Shown in pieces: positions 24,674 to 33,586 of a DNA stretch of 60,190 nt; position 1 is the stretch's first letter, and each line of letters opens with the position of its first letter. Made by a program: the position numbers and the translations under genes. Origin of the DNA: an uncultured Lachnospiraceae bacterium (lineage in GTDB: Bacteria > Bacillota > Clostridia > Lachnospirales > Lachnospiraceae); contig CACYMQ010000012.1 in the NCBI GenBank assembly GCA_902775555.1, forward strand, positions 1 through 60,190. The letters run 5' to 3'. The notes under the pieces are model-generated. The model was not told where the DNA came from and did not search any database. It was given only the letters and a program-made list of their open reading frames with translations.

Positions 24674-26065
24674 TCAGTACAACACCTGGTTTTCCAGTAC
24701 GGTGCCTGCATCCATAACAATATTATCAAATTCGCGAAGCCGGTCCTTGGTACCGACGATCGTAAACTCATCCCCCGCCCTGACGATGGACACGGGCGAG
24801 AAATCCGCAACGCCCTTATTGGCGATATAGACGCCCTTCAGAGTGGTATGCTCCAAAGTGGAAACCGCAAGGGTCTCCTGGGAGTCCTGCTTGATCAGAA
24901 TATCCGAGTCCTGGAACTGATTCGGATCCACATAATAGAACTTCTCTTCCGTCACATAGATATCGGGAGAGATCTGTTCCACGGAACTGTTTCCTTCATC
25001 GTCTGTCCGGCGTACATATAATTTGTTCTCGCCGGTTTCATTTCCGCCTGCGGCAAAATACTCAATGGGCACCTTATAGATCTGCTTATCAAGGATCGCC
25101 GAATTCGGGATCTTAAGGCCTTCGTAACGGTCGAGAATGATCTCCACCGACAGGAAACGCTCATTGATATAGTCGATCATATACTTCTCCATGGGAAGTA
25201 CAAGGATAAATCCGGTATTGGTACGGATGAGTGAAAAATTGGCAGCCATTTCCGTATCGGAATTGTTGACCGTGAAATAGAGACGTGTCTCATTTGTAAG
25301 ACGCTCTGCCTGCTCATATGAGATGAAGCAGCAGATGTTCCAGGATTCATTTGCCGTGATCTTGAACAGCGTCTTTCCGGATTCGACGATATCACCGCTC
25401 TTCAGCCCAGTGCGGTTATATTTTGATCGGTCAAAATCCGCTTCCTGCAGGGTCTCCGGTGTAAGTGTTTCGTAACCATCCGTATAGTAGGTGATGATAC
25501 CGCTTTCGGGAGCCACCATATTTCTTACGGTGGTCTTTGCAAGAGAGCCCTGTGCCGAGTACTCCTTCATCAGAAGCTGGTTGGACATCTCCATGACCTT
25601 GCTTTCTATGGTGTCACGGAATGTATATACCTGAAAGAAACGATTGTCGGAATAACTTGTCTTATAGACATCGATGGCGCTTCGGATCTCCAGATAGTCG
25701 GAGCTGCTGAACTTTGCATCGGTGGCATCCTTACGTTCTACGGTCTGGATCAGGTTACCGGTTTCATCTACCGTACAAACAGGTGCATTCTTGGCTACCT
25801 TATCTCCGTCCCGTACAAAATAACAGACATATCCCGACTTGTCCGACTTGATCTCCCTTTCCTGTCTCAGGGCCAGTCCGTCACAGATGATATTGTTATT
25901 GATATTGCTGGCATTGACCTTGTAAGTCGTAATGGGCTGTTTTCTGAGCGCAAGAAAAGCACTCACCACTACATATATCAGGATGATCCCGAATATGATA
26001 AGTGCTGAGTTGATCTGAAACGTTTTGTTCATTCGAACGACTTTTCCGTTCCCCCGCTTAGCCAT
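24674..26065 (-). CDS. HlyD-like membrane-anchored periplasmic-adaptor protein
   Basis: A 463-residue protein with one N-terminal membrane helix (about 18-40), then a beta-barrel/lipoyl-like region with a short helical insert, and no partner ABC transporter nearby. It fits the HlyD-family adaptor group of Clostridia found beside yggS-sepF. In this family the partner and role are unclear; the genomic neighbours are all division and wall genes. AGAGG lies upstream of the ATG, just after the carboxypeptidase stop. Confidence 0.7.
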   Translation of the reverse strand: MAKRGNGKVVRMNKTFQINSALIIFGIILIYVVVSAFLALRKQPITTYKVNASNINNNIICDGLALRQEREIKSDKSGYVCYFVRDGDKVAKNAPVCTVDETGNLIQTVERKDATDAKFSSSDYLEIRSAIDVYKTSYSDNRFFQVYTFRDTIESKVMEMSNQLLMKEYSAQGSLAKTTVRNMVAPESGIITYYTDGYETLTPETLQEADFDRSKYNRTGLKSGDIVESGKTLFKITANESWNICCFISYEQAERLTNETRLYFTVNNSDTEMAANFSLIRTNTGFILVLPMEKYMIDYINERFLSVEIILDRYEGLKIPNSAILDKQIYKVPIEYFAAGGNETGENKLYVRRTDDEGNSSVEQISPDIYVTEEKFYYVDPNQFQDSDILIKQDSQETLAVSTLEHTTLKGVYIANKGVADFSPVSIVRAGDEFTIVGTKDRLREFDNIVMDAGTVLENQVLY

Positions 26066-26074
26066 ATCATGCCT

Positions 26075-27064
26075 CTAATTCGCAAGATTAAACAGGATAC
26101 TGTATTTCGCATACAGATCTGTTTTCGATACACTGTCCGCCACCATCATGGTATAGGTGGAATCATTGATCTTCACCTTCATCGCCAGGCAGTTACCCGC
26201 ACCGGTGGTGGTTCCCGTTTTCCATGCAAGAATGGAAATGTTGGAAGGCAGTGTTGCCTCATCATTCAGATAATAATTCGTCGCTGTCGCCGTGTCATCC
26301 CAGGATTCTCCGTTTGCATCCGTCCAGGAGTATGTATAGGATCTGTACTGGTCTATCTCATGGAGGATCTCGTGATTTGACGCCTCATTTACGATGAGGT
26401 ACATATCATATGCCGTGGTATAGTGGTCCAGATCATCCAGTCCGTGGGGATTGGCAAAATGCGTGCCTGTCGCTCCGATCTCCTTCGCCTTGGCATTCAT
26501 AAGATCCGCAAAGCCTTCCACACTTCCGCCGATCCGTTCCGCCAGTATAATGGCATAGTCATTATAGGAACTCAGCATGAGCGCAGTCAGAAGGTTCCTT
26601 ACACTGATCTTACAGCCCTTGGACAGATTACTCTGGACAACCGACAGATTCGCGTCAAAACTGATATTGTGGTCCAGTTCGATCACTTCGTCGAGGCTGA
26701 GCTTCCCCTGCTCTATCGCATCGCAGACCACGATCCCGGTCATCAGTTTTGTCATGCTGGCCGGATAGATACGCTTATGAACATTGTGTGCGGCAAGACA
26801 TTCCTTTGTGTCATTATTCACCATGATGACCGCATAGGTATCCGCTTCGAATTGTTCGGCATTGATCTCCTCACCGTCCGCGACTACCGCATATTTGGAA
26901 GAATATCCCGGCAGCGGGGATGTGGTAAGCCCCGAAAGTTCACCGGAGATGTCCACTTCCTGGCCGTATGCGGAATCGAAGGAGCGGTTTTTCATGAAGA
27001 TCCAGAAAAACAGCCCCAGGGATACGATAAGTAAGAATATAAAATAAAAAACACCTTTTTTCAT
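26075..27064 (-). CDS. D-alanyl-D-alanine carboxypeptidase (serine-type, DacA/DacB-like)
   Basis: A 329-residue low-molecular-weight PBP: N-terminal hydrophobic anchor, SxxK (Ser103-Met-Thr-Lys106), SxN (Ser166-Tyr-Asn168) and KTG (Lys282). It trims the last D-alanine from peptidoglycan stem peptides outside the membrane. It is shorter than dacA-type enzymes at the C-terminus. The start is the ATG at 27064, one base after the mgsA stop, with only a weak ribosome site; a GTG at 27100 in the same frame is possible. Confidence 0.88.
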   Translation of the reverse strand: MKKGVFYFIFLLIVSLGLFFWIFMKNRSFDSAYGQEVDISGELSGLTTSPLPGYSSKYAVVADGEEINAEQFEADTYAVIMVNNDTKECLAAHNVHKRIYPASMTKLMTGIVVCDAIEQGKLSLDEVIELDHNISFDANLSVVQSNLSKGCKISVRNLLTALMLSSYNDYAIILAERIGGSVEGFADLMNAKAKEIGATGTHFANPHGLDDLDHYTTAYDMYLIVNEASNHEILHEIDQYRSYTYSWTDANGESWDDTATATNYYLNDEATLPSNISILAWKTGTTTGAGNCLAMKVKINDSTYTMMVADSVSKTDLYAKYSILFNLAN

Positions 27065-27065
27065 G

Positions 27066-27464
27066 TTAATGCTTATACAGATCACGCCAGTCAAGATCAC
27101 CGCGTTCCAGAGACTTGATCAGAAGCTCAGCGGAAGCGAGATTCGTGGCAATGGGAATATTGTGAACATCACAGAGAGTACAGATGTTCACAAAGTCGCT
27201 GGTTGCTGTCATGTGCATCATCGGATCCCGCATAAAGATCACCAAATCCATCTGGTTGCTTTCGATCTGCGTTCCGATCTGCTGTACACCGCCCAGATGA
27301 CCCGCCAAAAACTTGTGAACAGACAGCCCTGAAGCCTCTTCCACAAGTCGTCCGGTAGTCTCTGTCGCATACAGCGTGTGATGACTCAGGATCCCCCGAT
27401 AAGCGATACACAGGTTCTGCATCAGCTTCTTCTTGGGATCGTGTGCGATAAGAACTACATTCAT
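27066..27464 (-). CDS. mgsA: Methylglyoxal synthase
   Basis: A 132-residue enzyme of typical length with the family blocks VVLIAHDPKK, SGLSVHKFLAGHLGG and DLVIFMRDP. It converts dihydroxyacetone phosphate to methylglyoxal, a bypass of glycolysis. Its place between rodA and the carboxypeptidase gene is common in Lachnospiraceae. Confidence 0.95.
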   Translation of the reverse strand: MNVVLIAHDPKKKLMQNLCIAYRGILSHHTLYATETTGRLVEEASGLSVHKFLAGHLGGVQQIGTQIESNQMDLVIFMRDPMMHMTATSDFVNICTLCDVHNIPIATNLASAELLIKSLERGDLDWRDLYKH

Positions 27465-27491
27465 ACAGTTATAACCCCCAACTCCAAGTAA

Positions 27492-28598
27492 CTAATACCT
27501 CTCCGGCTGCAAACCGACATTCAGGACGACTCCGATCATGATGGCGGAGCTGATCAGTGAAGTCAGTCCGTAACTGATGAAGGGAAGCGGTATTCCCGTA
27601 TTCGGAAGGACAGCCGTGGCTACGCCGATATTCAGAAAGGACTGTATCGCAAAAAGGCATGCAGCACCTCCTGCCAACAGCATACCACCAGGGTCCTTCG
27701 CCCTTCTTGACACCCTTATACATTGTAACACTATGAGCAGAATGATTGCAATAACAATTATGCTTCCGACGAACCCGAAGGACTCTCCGATCACGGAGAA
27801 AATGAAGTCCGTCTGCTGCTCTGAGATCAGTCTGGATGAACTGACCGTGACTACATCCGGACCCGGTTCCAGTCCCTTGCCCCATAACTGGCCAGAACCT
27901 ATGGCCATAACGGAATTCGCCTGCTGTGCATCCAGATAATCCGAAGGATAGATAAAGGACAGGATACGGTCGACCTGATACTGGTTCAGCAGCTTCTGAT
28001 CCGGCTTCTGGATATACCACATGAAGGTCCCGGCGATGGGAATGGCGACCAGAAGAACGATGAATACGATCTTATAGCTGATCCCGGCCAGGAACAGCAT
28101 GAGAAGCATGACGACTACGATACAGATCGTAGTGGACAGGTCGGGCTGGCGGTAGATCAGGAAGGTCGGTATCGCCACACTTCCGATGAAAAGAAGCAGT
28201 CCCTTCAACCGTGAGACCTGTTCCTCTTCTATCATTTTCTCGAGAAATGCGGCCATGAAAATGATCATCAGGGTTTTCATCAGCTCCGAAGGCTGGAAGG
28301 TGATCCCTCCGAAGGTAAACCATCTCGTTGCATTATTTACGGTATTTCCGAACAGAAGTACCGCGATCAGGAACAGGATCCCCACAGCGTACACCAGCGG
28401 GAACAGCTTCAGCCACAAATGATAATCCACAAGGGATACAACGATGATGATCACGACTGCTCCGGCTACGCCGAAGGCCTGTTTCGAGGTGAAGGAGGAA
28501 TCGGCGCTGTTGATCACAAAAACACCCAGGACCATAAGACCGATCACCATGATCAGAAGTATGAAATTGTAGTCTCTCAGCTTATAGCGTTTCAGCAT
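27492..28598 (-). CDS. rodA: RodA-type SEDS peptidoglycan glycosyltransferase
   Basis: A 368-residue SEDS protein with about ten membrane helices and the family blocks GNTVNNATRWFTFGGITFQPSELMK, GIGQGQLWG-like GSGQLWGKG and PNTGIPLPFISYG. It polymerises glycan strands with the adjacent class B PBP2 as partner. I use the ATG at 28598 (AAAGG nine bases upstream) rather than a GTG at 28607. The gene follows PBP2 directly; minCDE, which often lie between them in relatives, are absent here. Confidence 0.93.
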   Translation of the reverse strand: MLKRYKLRDYNFILLIMVIGLMVLGVFVINSADSSFTSKQAFGVAGAVVIIIVVSLVDYHLWLKLFPLVYAVGILFLIAVLLFGNTVNNATRWFTFGGITFQPSELMKTLMIIFMAAFLEKMIEEEQVSRLKGLLLFIGSVAIPTFLIYRQPDLSTTICIVVVMLLMLFLAGISYKIVFIVLLVAIPIAGTFMWYIQKPDQKLLNQYQVDRILSFIYPSDYLDAQQANSVMAIGSGQLWGKGLEPGPDVVTVSSSRLISEQQTDFIFSVIGESFGFVGSIIVIAIILLIVLQCIRVSRRAKDPGGMLLAGGAACLFAIQSFLNIGVATAVLPNTGIPLPFISYGLTSLISSAIMIGVVLNVGLQPERY

Positions 28599-28640
28599 AA
28601 AGAGCACCTTTCCAAGTCAGGATGTTTTGCTTTTGGTGTA

Positions 28641-31490
28641 TCAGTCGGAAAGCGATCCGGCACCGGTAAGCTGTGAATCCGTCAGCGCTTCCTTATCATA
28701 CAGATATGCATAGATAAAGCCCGTAAGCTCCGCTGCATTTGATGACGCATATCCGTACTGGATGACAGTGGTAACGGAGGTTTCCGGTGAATCATAGGGT
28801 GCATACGACACAAAAAGTCCGTGGGACGGATCATTCTTATTCTCCTGCGCAGTACCGGTCTTTCCTGCCACTGCCACTTTGATGCCGTTCAGCATCTTGT
28901 CGGAATCCAGGTCGTCCGTAACAACCAGACGCATACCGGAATGAACCCTTTCCCATAGCGACGATGAGATATCGACTCTGGAATGAACCTTATGCTCACC
29001 GCTCTGTACGATCTTACCGGAACTGTCGGCAATATGATCCAGCAGTGTATAATCATAACAGGTACCGTTATTGGCAATGGTGGATACATATCTGGACAAC
29101 TGGATCGGAGCAAAGGAGTTCTTACCCTGTCCGATGGCGGAAGTAACCGCGTCATTATCGGAAATGTGGGGCGAGATCTCGTCCAGCTCGATCCCGGTCT
29201 TGGAGTCCAGACCGAATTTGGATGCATATTTGGAAAGCGCCTTGATCCCGTCGGAATCCACGTAGGTTCCGGTCTTTGTGGCAAGACGATACCCCACCAC
29301 GTAGTAGAAATAGTTACAGGACACATCCAGCGCCTTGGAGATATCCACACTGCCGTGGTTGCCACCGTTCAGGTTGTACAGCCAGCAGGCGGGCTTGGTA
29401 TATACCTCTTCGAACTCGCCCTTGTCAAGGATCTCCTCGTCCAGTCCGAGAACCCCCTCTTCCACACCGGCGATAGAGGATATCATCTTAAATGTGGAAC
29501 CCGGAGCCGTACGGGCGGTAACCGTCCGGTTGATCAGCGGAGTCGAGCGGTCTTCGAGCAGCTGGGTATAATAATCGCTGTCGATGTAATTCGTCAGTTT
29601 ATTATTATCATAGCTTGGATAACTGACCATGGCCCGGATCTCACCGGTCCTGACATCCGACACGATCACGGATCCCGAACACGGTTTCAAAGCCAGCATG
29701 GCAGGCGTGATATCCAGCTTCTGGATCTTCATACGCATGAATTCATAGGAACTGTAGGCACCTGCGGAGTAATCCTTATACTCCTGATCCGTATCCGGAT
29801 TCAGGACGCCCTGTTCATAGATGAGATCGATCACATCCCGCCCGGAGATGATGTCCCGCTGGATCATCACCCGGATCATCATTTTATCAAATGCATGATC
29901 ATCATCCAGGTATTCCAGGATATATTTCTTCAGGAGCTGATAGATCTCCTCGGAATCATAATACGTGTCAGGCTGTTCGATGGAGGATACGTCGATCGAT
30001 TCGATACTGATCAGATATCTCAGGAAATTCTGAAGACTGATCCTGCCCGATACATAACTGATAAAGGTCGGATCCGTATCTTCGATCTTTCCCCGATCAT
30101 AGAGTCCTTCCGTTGCCAGCATCTCACAGATATACTCCATGTAATCCTGATATTCCCTGGACAGGGAGGATACGATGGTCGGATCATCCTCCAGTTCTGC
30201 CCGGATCCCGGAGATCACGGAGGATTTATACCTTTTGTAAGCTGCATATACGGTCTTCTCATGAGCGGTCGCAGTCGGTTCCTGCATCAGGTCCAGCTTG
30301 ATCTGGTTATTGCCGAAAAGTGCGGCATAGACATCCGTAATGGGAATGATATTTGTCTCATTAAATTCCGGAGCTTCGGAATAATCATTGATATGCGCCA
30401 GCAGAATGGATGCGATCTCCTTCTCAAGCATGTCATAGCAGTATTTCGTCAGATCCGCGTCGATGGTAAGATATACATCCTCACCGGCTTCGGCCGGCCG
30501 TGTGTCGGTGATCTCCATCACCTTTCCGAGGTTATCCACTACCATCGTCTCACTTCCGTCCCGTCCGTGAAGGGACGATTCATAGATCTGTTCCACACCT
30601 GTCTTGCCCACCACATCCTCATTGGTATAGGTGATGGCACTGCCGTCCTTGTTGAGACGTTCCAGATCATCTTCGGAAGCTTTTCCCACATAACCGATAA
30701 TGTGCGCAAAGTATTTCGCATCATAATAGATCCGTTCCGAATCCACACTGATATCCATACCGAAGAGACGATCCTGATTTTCCAGGATCGTAGCCCGGCT
30801 TTTCTCGGAAATGTCCCTTGCGATCTCAACCGGAACATACTGCTTGAACCGGTTCAGCCAGAGGAGATACCTGCAGCCGAGGATCTGCAGCGCCCGCTGT
30901 CCCACATAACTGTCGGACAACTCGAACCGGTCTTTCAGTTCTTCTATGACTGTTGTTGCCGAACTGCTCTTTTCTTCCACGGTAAGCTCATCGTAAGAGC
31001 TGGCGCCGAACACATCCCGGAGGAAATTGTTCTTTGAGGTTCCGGCGACGGTATAACTGTATGTGTTGTTCTTGTATGCTATGGGGAAATCCAGCATAAG
31101 GGAGTCCCCTTCGGCATTCAGGATATCTATGGTATCCGAGATCACCTGGTTTTTCAGGGTATTATCGGACACTCCCATCTCCTCGGCACGGGTGGATAAC
31201 TGGGTATCATTTCCGAATGTCAGATTATACGTCAGCTTGCTGCCGGCCAGGAGACGTCCGTTCTTATCATAGATATTTCCCCGGATGGACGGGATCGTCA
31301 GGGTTTTCTCCGTTCGTACCACCAGGTCATCGGTGTAGCTTTCCCCCTGCTTGATCTGGAGGGTGAAAAGCCGGTGCACAAGTACAAAGGTAAGTACGAA
31401 AAAGAGAATGGTAACCGGGAAGATACGGCTCTTGATATATTCGACAAAACGTTCCTTTAGATAAATGAGTAATTCCTTAAAAAGTTTCAT
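28641..31490 (-). CDS. mrdA: Class B penicillin-binding protein 2 with a large central insertion
   Basis: A 949-residue transpeptidase; usual PBP2 proteins are about 600-720. One N-terminal membrane helix, the PBP dimerisation domain (about 60-350), an extra helical, acidic segment of about 240 residues (about 360-600), then the transpeptidase domain with SxxK at Ser665-Lys668, SxN at Ser724-Asn726 and KTG at Lys877. All catalytic motifs are intact. It cross-links wall with RodA. It overlaps mreD by four bases (ATGA), so the wall genes are coupled. Confidence 0.9.
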   Translation of the reverse strand: MKLFKELLIYLKERFVEYIKSRIFPVTILFFVLTFVLVHRLFTLQIKQGESYTDDLVVRTEKTLTIPSIRGNIYDKNGRLLAGSKLTYNLTFGNDTQLSTRAEEMGVSDNTLKNQVISDTIDILNAEGDSLMLDFPIAYKNNTYSYTVAGTSKNNFLRDVFGASSYDELTVEEKSSSATTVIEELKDRFELSDSYVGQRALQILGCRYLLWLNRFKQYVPVEIARDISEKSRATILENQDRLFGMDISVDSERIYYDAKYFAHIIGYVGKASEDDLERLNKDGSAITYTNEDVVGKTGVEQIYESSLHGRDGSETMVVDNLGKVMEITDTRPAEAGEDVYLTIDADLTKYCYDMLEKEIASILLAHINDYSEAPEFNETNIIPITDVYAALFGNNQIKLDLMQEPTATAHEKTVYAAYKRYKSSVISGIRAELEDDPTIVSSLSREYQDYMEYICEMLATEGLYDRGKIEDTDPTFISYVSGRISLQNFLRYLISIESIDVSSIEQPDTYYDSEEIYQLLKKYILEYLDDDHAFDKMMIRVMIQRDIISGRDVIDLIYEQGVLNPDTDQEYKDYSAGAYSSYEFMRMKIQKLDITPAMLALKPCSGSVIVSDVRTGEIRAMVSYPSYDNNKLTNYIDSDYYTQLLEDRSTPLINRTVTARTAPGSTFKMISSIAGVEEGVLGLDEEILDKGEFEEVYTKPACWLYNLNGGNHGSVDISKALDVSCNYFYYVVGYRLATKTGTYVDSDGIKALSKYASKFGLDSKTGIELDEISPHISDNDAVTSAIGQGKNSFAPIQLSRYVSTIANNGTCYDYTLLDHIADSSGKIVQSGEHKVHSRVDISSSLWERVHSGMRLVVTDDLDSDKMLNGIKVAVAGKTGTAQENKNDPSHGLFVSYAPYDSPETSVTTVIQYGYASSNAAELTGFIYAYLYDKEALTDSQLTGAGSLSD

Positions 31491-31990
31491 TCCTGCGCCG
31501 CCTTTCTCCTGAGATACCGGTTAATGCGCAGAAGCACACGATATATGATCACCGTGATCAGGACATCATAAAGCAGCTGGGGGATCATCCGGTGAAGGAA
31601 GAAATACCCCAGATCCGTTCTGTTTCTCAGCAGGAAATTCCCGATGAAGATCACCAGGTCGAGGAACAGCTGATCCACGATGATGATAAACACGGGCAGA
31701 CTGATGTCTTCCATCAGATATTTCTGATGGAACAGACCGTTCAGATAACCGATCGTCATATAGATAAAAGCATAAATCCCGAGATAGGACCCGAAAAACA
31801 GGTCATAAAGAAGACCGGAGAAAAAGCCGGTCAGCATGCCCTCTCTTCTGCCCCGCATGATGCCGAAGGACATGGTCAGGATCAGTGTAAGATTCGGAGC
31901 ACTGCCTGTTACATCATGAAGGGAAAAAACAGTCGTCTGCAGGAGAAAGGACAAAATGAGTAAAACTGAGATCACAAGAAATCTTCGCAT
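31487..31990 (-). CDS. mreD: Rod shape-determining protein MreD
   Basis: A 167-residue protein with about five hydrophobic helices, starting MRRFLVISVLLILSFLLQTTVF, with the GRREGMLTGFFSGLLYDLFFG block typical of MreD. It is a membrane partner of MreC in wall growth. It begins one base after the mreC stop and ends inside the PBP2 start. Confidence 0.88.
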   Translation of the reverse strand: MRRFLVISVLLILSFLLQTTVFSLHDVTGSAPNLTLILTMSFGIMRGRREGMLTGFFSGLLYDLFFGSYLGIYAFIYMTIGYLNGLFHQKYLMEDISLPVFIIIVDQLFLDLVIFIGNFLLRNRTDLGYFFLHRMIPQLLYDVLITVIIYRVLLRINRYLRRKAAQE

Positions 31991-31991
31991 A

Positions 31992-32843
31992 TCAGTATGT
32001 CACTTCCTGTTTTCGGTCGGTGATCACAAGTACATCCCGTACGGAACTGAAGTCCACAGCCGGTTTTACACGGGCGGTGACTGTCAGGTTGTTGGGATCC
32101 TGTATGATCTCCGTCACATAGCCGATGGTAAGTCCGTACAGAAAACGGTCGGATACATTTGATGTGATCACTCTGTCCCCGACGCTTACCTTCGACTCTT
32201 TGTCAATATCCACCGCTACAAGGTATCCGTCCTTATAGGTAGAAAGACTTCCCTCGACGGTACAGAGCGCATTGTTCTGTCCGATGGAAGCGGTGACCTT
32301 GGAACGGTCGTCTATGATGGCCCGTACTCTGGAATAGCTGTCATAGGATTCCACTACGATCCCGAGAAGCCCGCCGTCATACAGTACATTGCAGTCCTCA
32401 TATACGCCGTCATTCATGCCTTTATTGATATAGAATTCGTTAAACCAGCCGGAGTTCTCGACGGAGAAGATCCGGGCAGCGGTTTTATGATAGTCCGGAT
32501 ACATCTGATCCAGCGCATACAGCTGCCGAAGCTCGGCCAGCTCCGTAAGCTCGGCCTGATTCCTCGAGATCTGATCCTCCAGCTCATCATTTTTCTTCTT
32601 CAGTGTTTCATTTTCCTGACGAAGCTCCTTCACATCGCCGAATACGAGAAAACGATCCTCTACCCATTCTCCGATATTGCTGACACCCTCCTGCATGGGA
32701 GTGATCACCTTGCCGAAAAGTCCGCGTACGGAAGAAAGAAAGGATTCCGAAAAAAGCGACAGTACCAGCATCAGGATGCAGATGATGGACAGCGCAAGAA
32801 ACAGATATTTGGGTGATATATCTTTTTTAGGGTTAAACTTCAT
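31992..32843 (-). CDS. mreC: Rod shape-determining protein MreC
   Basis: A 283-residue protein: one membrane helix (about 14-34), a coiled coil (about 72-110, rich in Leu/Glu/Lys/Asn) and the beta-rich MreC domain with the GLLGIVVESYDSYSRVRAIIDDRSKV block. It links wall enzymes in the elongation complex. The ATG at 32843 has GAGAGG eight bases upstream and overlaps the radC end by 11 bases; a longer frame to 33023 lies inside radC and is rejected. No mreB lies between radC and mreC. Confidence 0.92.
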   Translation of the reverse strand: MKFNPKKDISPKYLFLALSIICILMLVLSLFSESFLSSVRGLFGKVITPMQEGVSNIGEWVEDRFLVFGDVKELRQENETLKKKNDELEDQISRNQAELTELAELRQLYALDQMYPDYHKTAARIFSVENSGWFNEFYINKGMNDGVYEDCNVLYDGGLLGIVVESYDSYSRVRAIIDDRSKVTASIGQNNALCTVEGSLSTYKDGYLVAVDIDKESKVSVGDRVITSNVSDRFLYGLTIGYVTEIIQDPNNLTVTARVKPAVDFSSVRDVLVITDRKQEVTY

Positions 32844-33534
32844 GTAATAATCCTCTCTCGGCGAAGCTGAAATGGGAGCTTCCTCCGATGATGATATGGT
32901 CCAGCAGACGGATCCCGATGATCCGGCCGGCCCGTTCGATCTGATCCGTGATCTCAAGATCGGTCGTACTTGGCTCGCAGTCTCCGGAAGGATGATTATG
33001 CAGCAGAACGACGCCGGTGGCACCGGTCTTCAGTGCCTCCAGGTAGATCTCTCTGGGGGAAGCCAGGGATCTGTCCACGGTTCCTTCGGAGATCATAAGA
33101 TCCTTTAATAAAATGCCCGCATGGTTAAAGAACAGGGCATATACCCGTTCCTTCTGCAGATAACGTACTTCTTCCCGAAAATAATCCGCTATGGAATCCG
33201 GATCGAACATCCGCACGCCGCATCGGGTATTCTCCCGTGCAATCCGCCTGGACAGCTCGGATACGGCTCGGATCTGGACGGCTTTGACCCGCCCCACCCC
33301 GGGAAGCTGCATCAGTTCCTCTTCGGAAAGAAATGAGATGCCGGTCAGCCCCTTATGAACCGGATGCATATTCAGGATCTGTTCGGCAAGATGGATCACA
33401 TTTGCATCGCGGTTGCCGCTTCTAAGGATCACTGCCAGCAGCTCTGCATCACTCAGGGAACCGATTCCATAAAGTATCGCTTTTTCACATGGTTTGCTTT
33501 GCTCTGCCATGTCAGAGATTCGTAAATGTGCCAT
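32833..33534 (-). CDS. radC: RadC-family JAB/MPN domain protein
   Basis: A 233-residue protein with a helix-hairpin-helix segment (QLPGVGRVKAVQIRAV) and the JAMM metal motif LLHNHPSGDCEPSTTD. Despite the name a role in DNA repair is unproven; the fold is that of metal-dependent deubiquitinase-like proteins. I start at ATG 33534 (AAAGGA upstream). It precedes mreC as in Bacillus, where mreB lies between them. Confidence 0.92.
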   Translation of the reverse strand: MAHLRISDMAEQSKPCEKAILYGIGSLSDAELLAVILRSGNRDANVIHLAEQILNMHPVHKGLTGISFLSEEELMQLPGVGRVKAVQIRAVSELSRRIARENTRCGVRMFDPDSIADYFREEVRYLQKERVYALFFNHAGILLKDLMISEGTVDRSLASPREIYLEALKTGATGVVLLHNHPSGDCEPSTTDLEITDQIERAGRIIGIRLLDHIIIGGSSHFSFAERGLLHEV

Positions 33535-33586
33535 ATGTGTGTTCCTTTCGCCTCTTCGGGAGCCACACAAAGGACAATTTATTATT

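Noticed and set aside
28983-31037. A 684-codon open frame on + across PBP2
   Set aside because: It is antisense to an intact PBP2 with all catalytic motifs; the translation has no recognisable fold or ribosome site.
32844-33023. A 60-residue N-terminal extension of MreC
   Set aside because: The extension lies within radC in another frame and precedes the normal MreC start, which has its own ribosome site.
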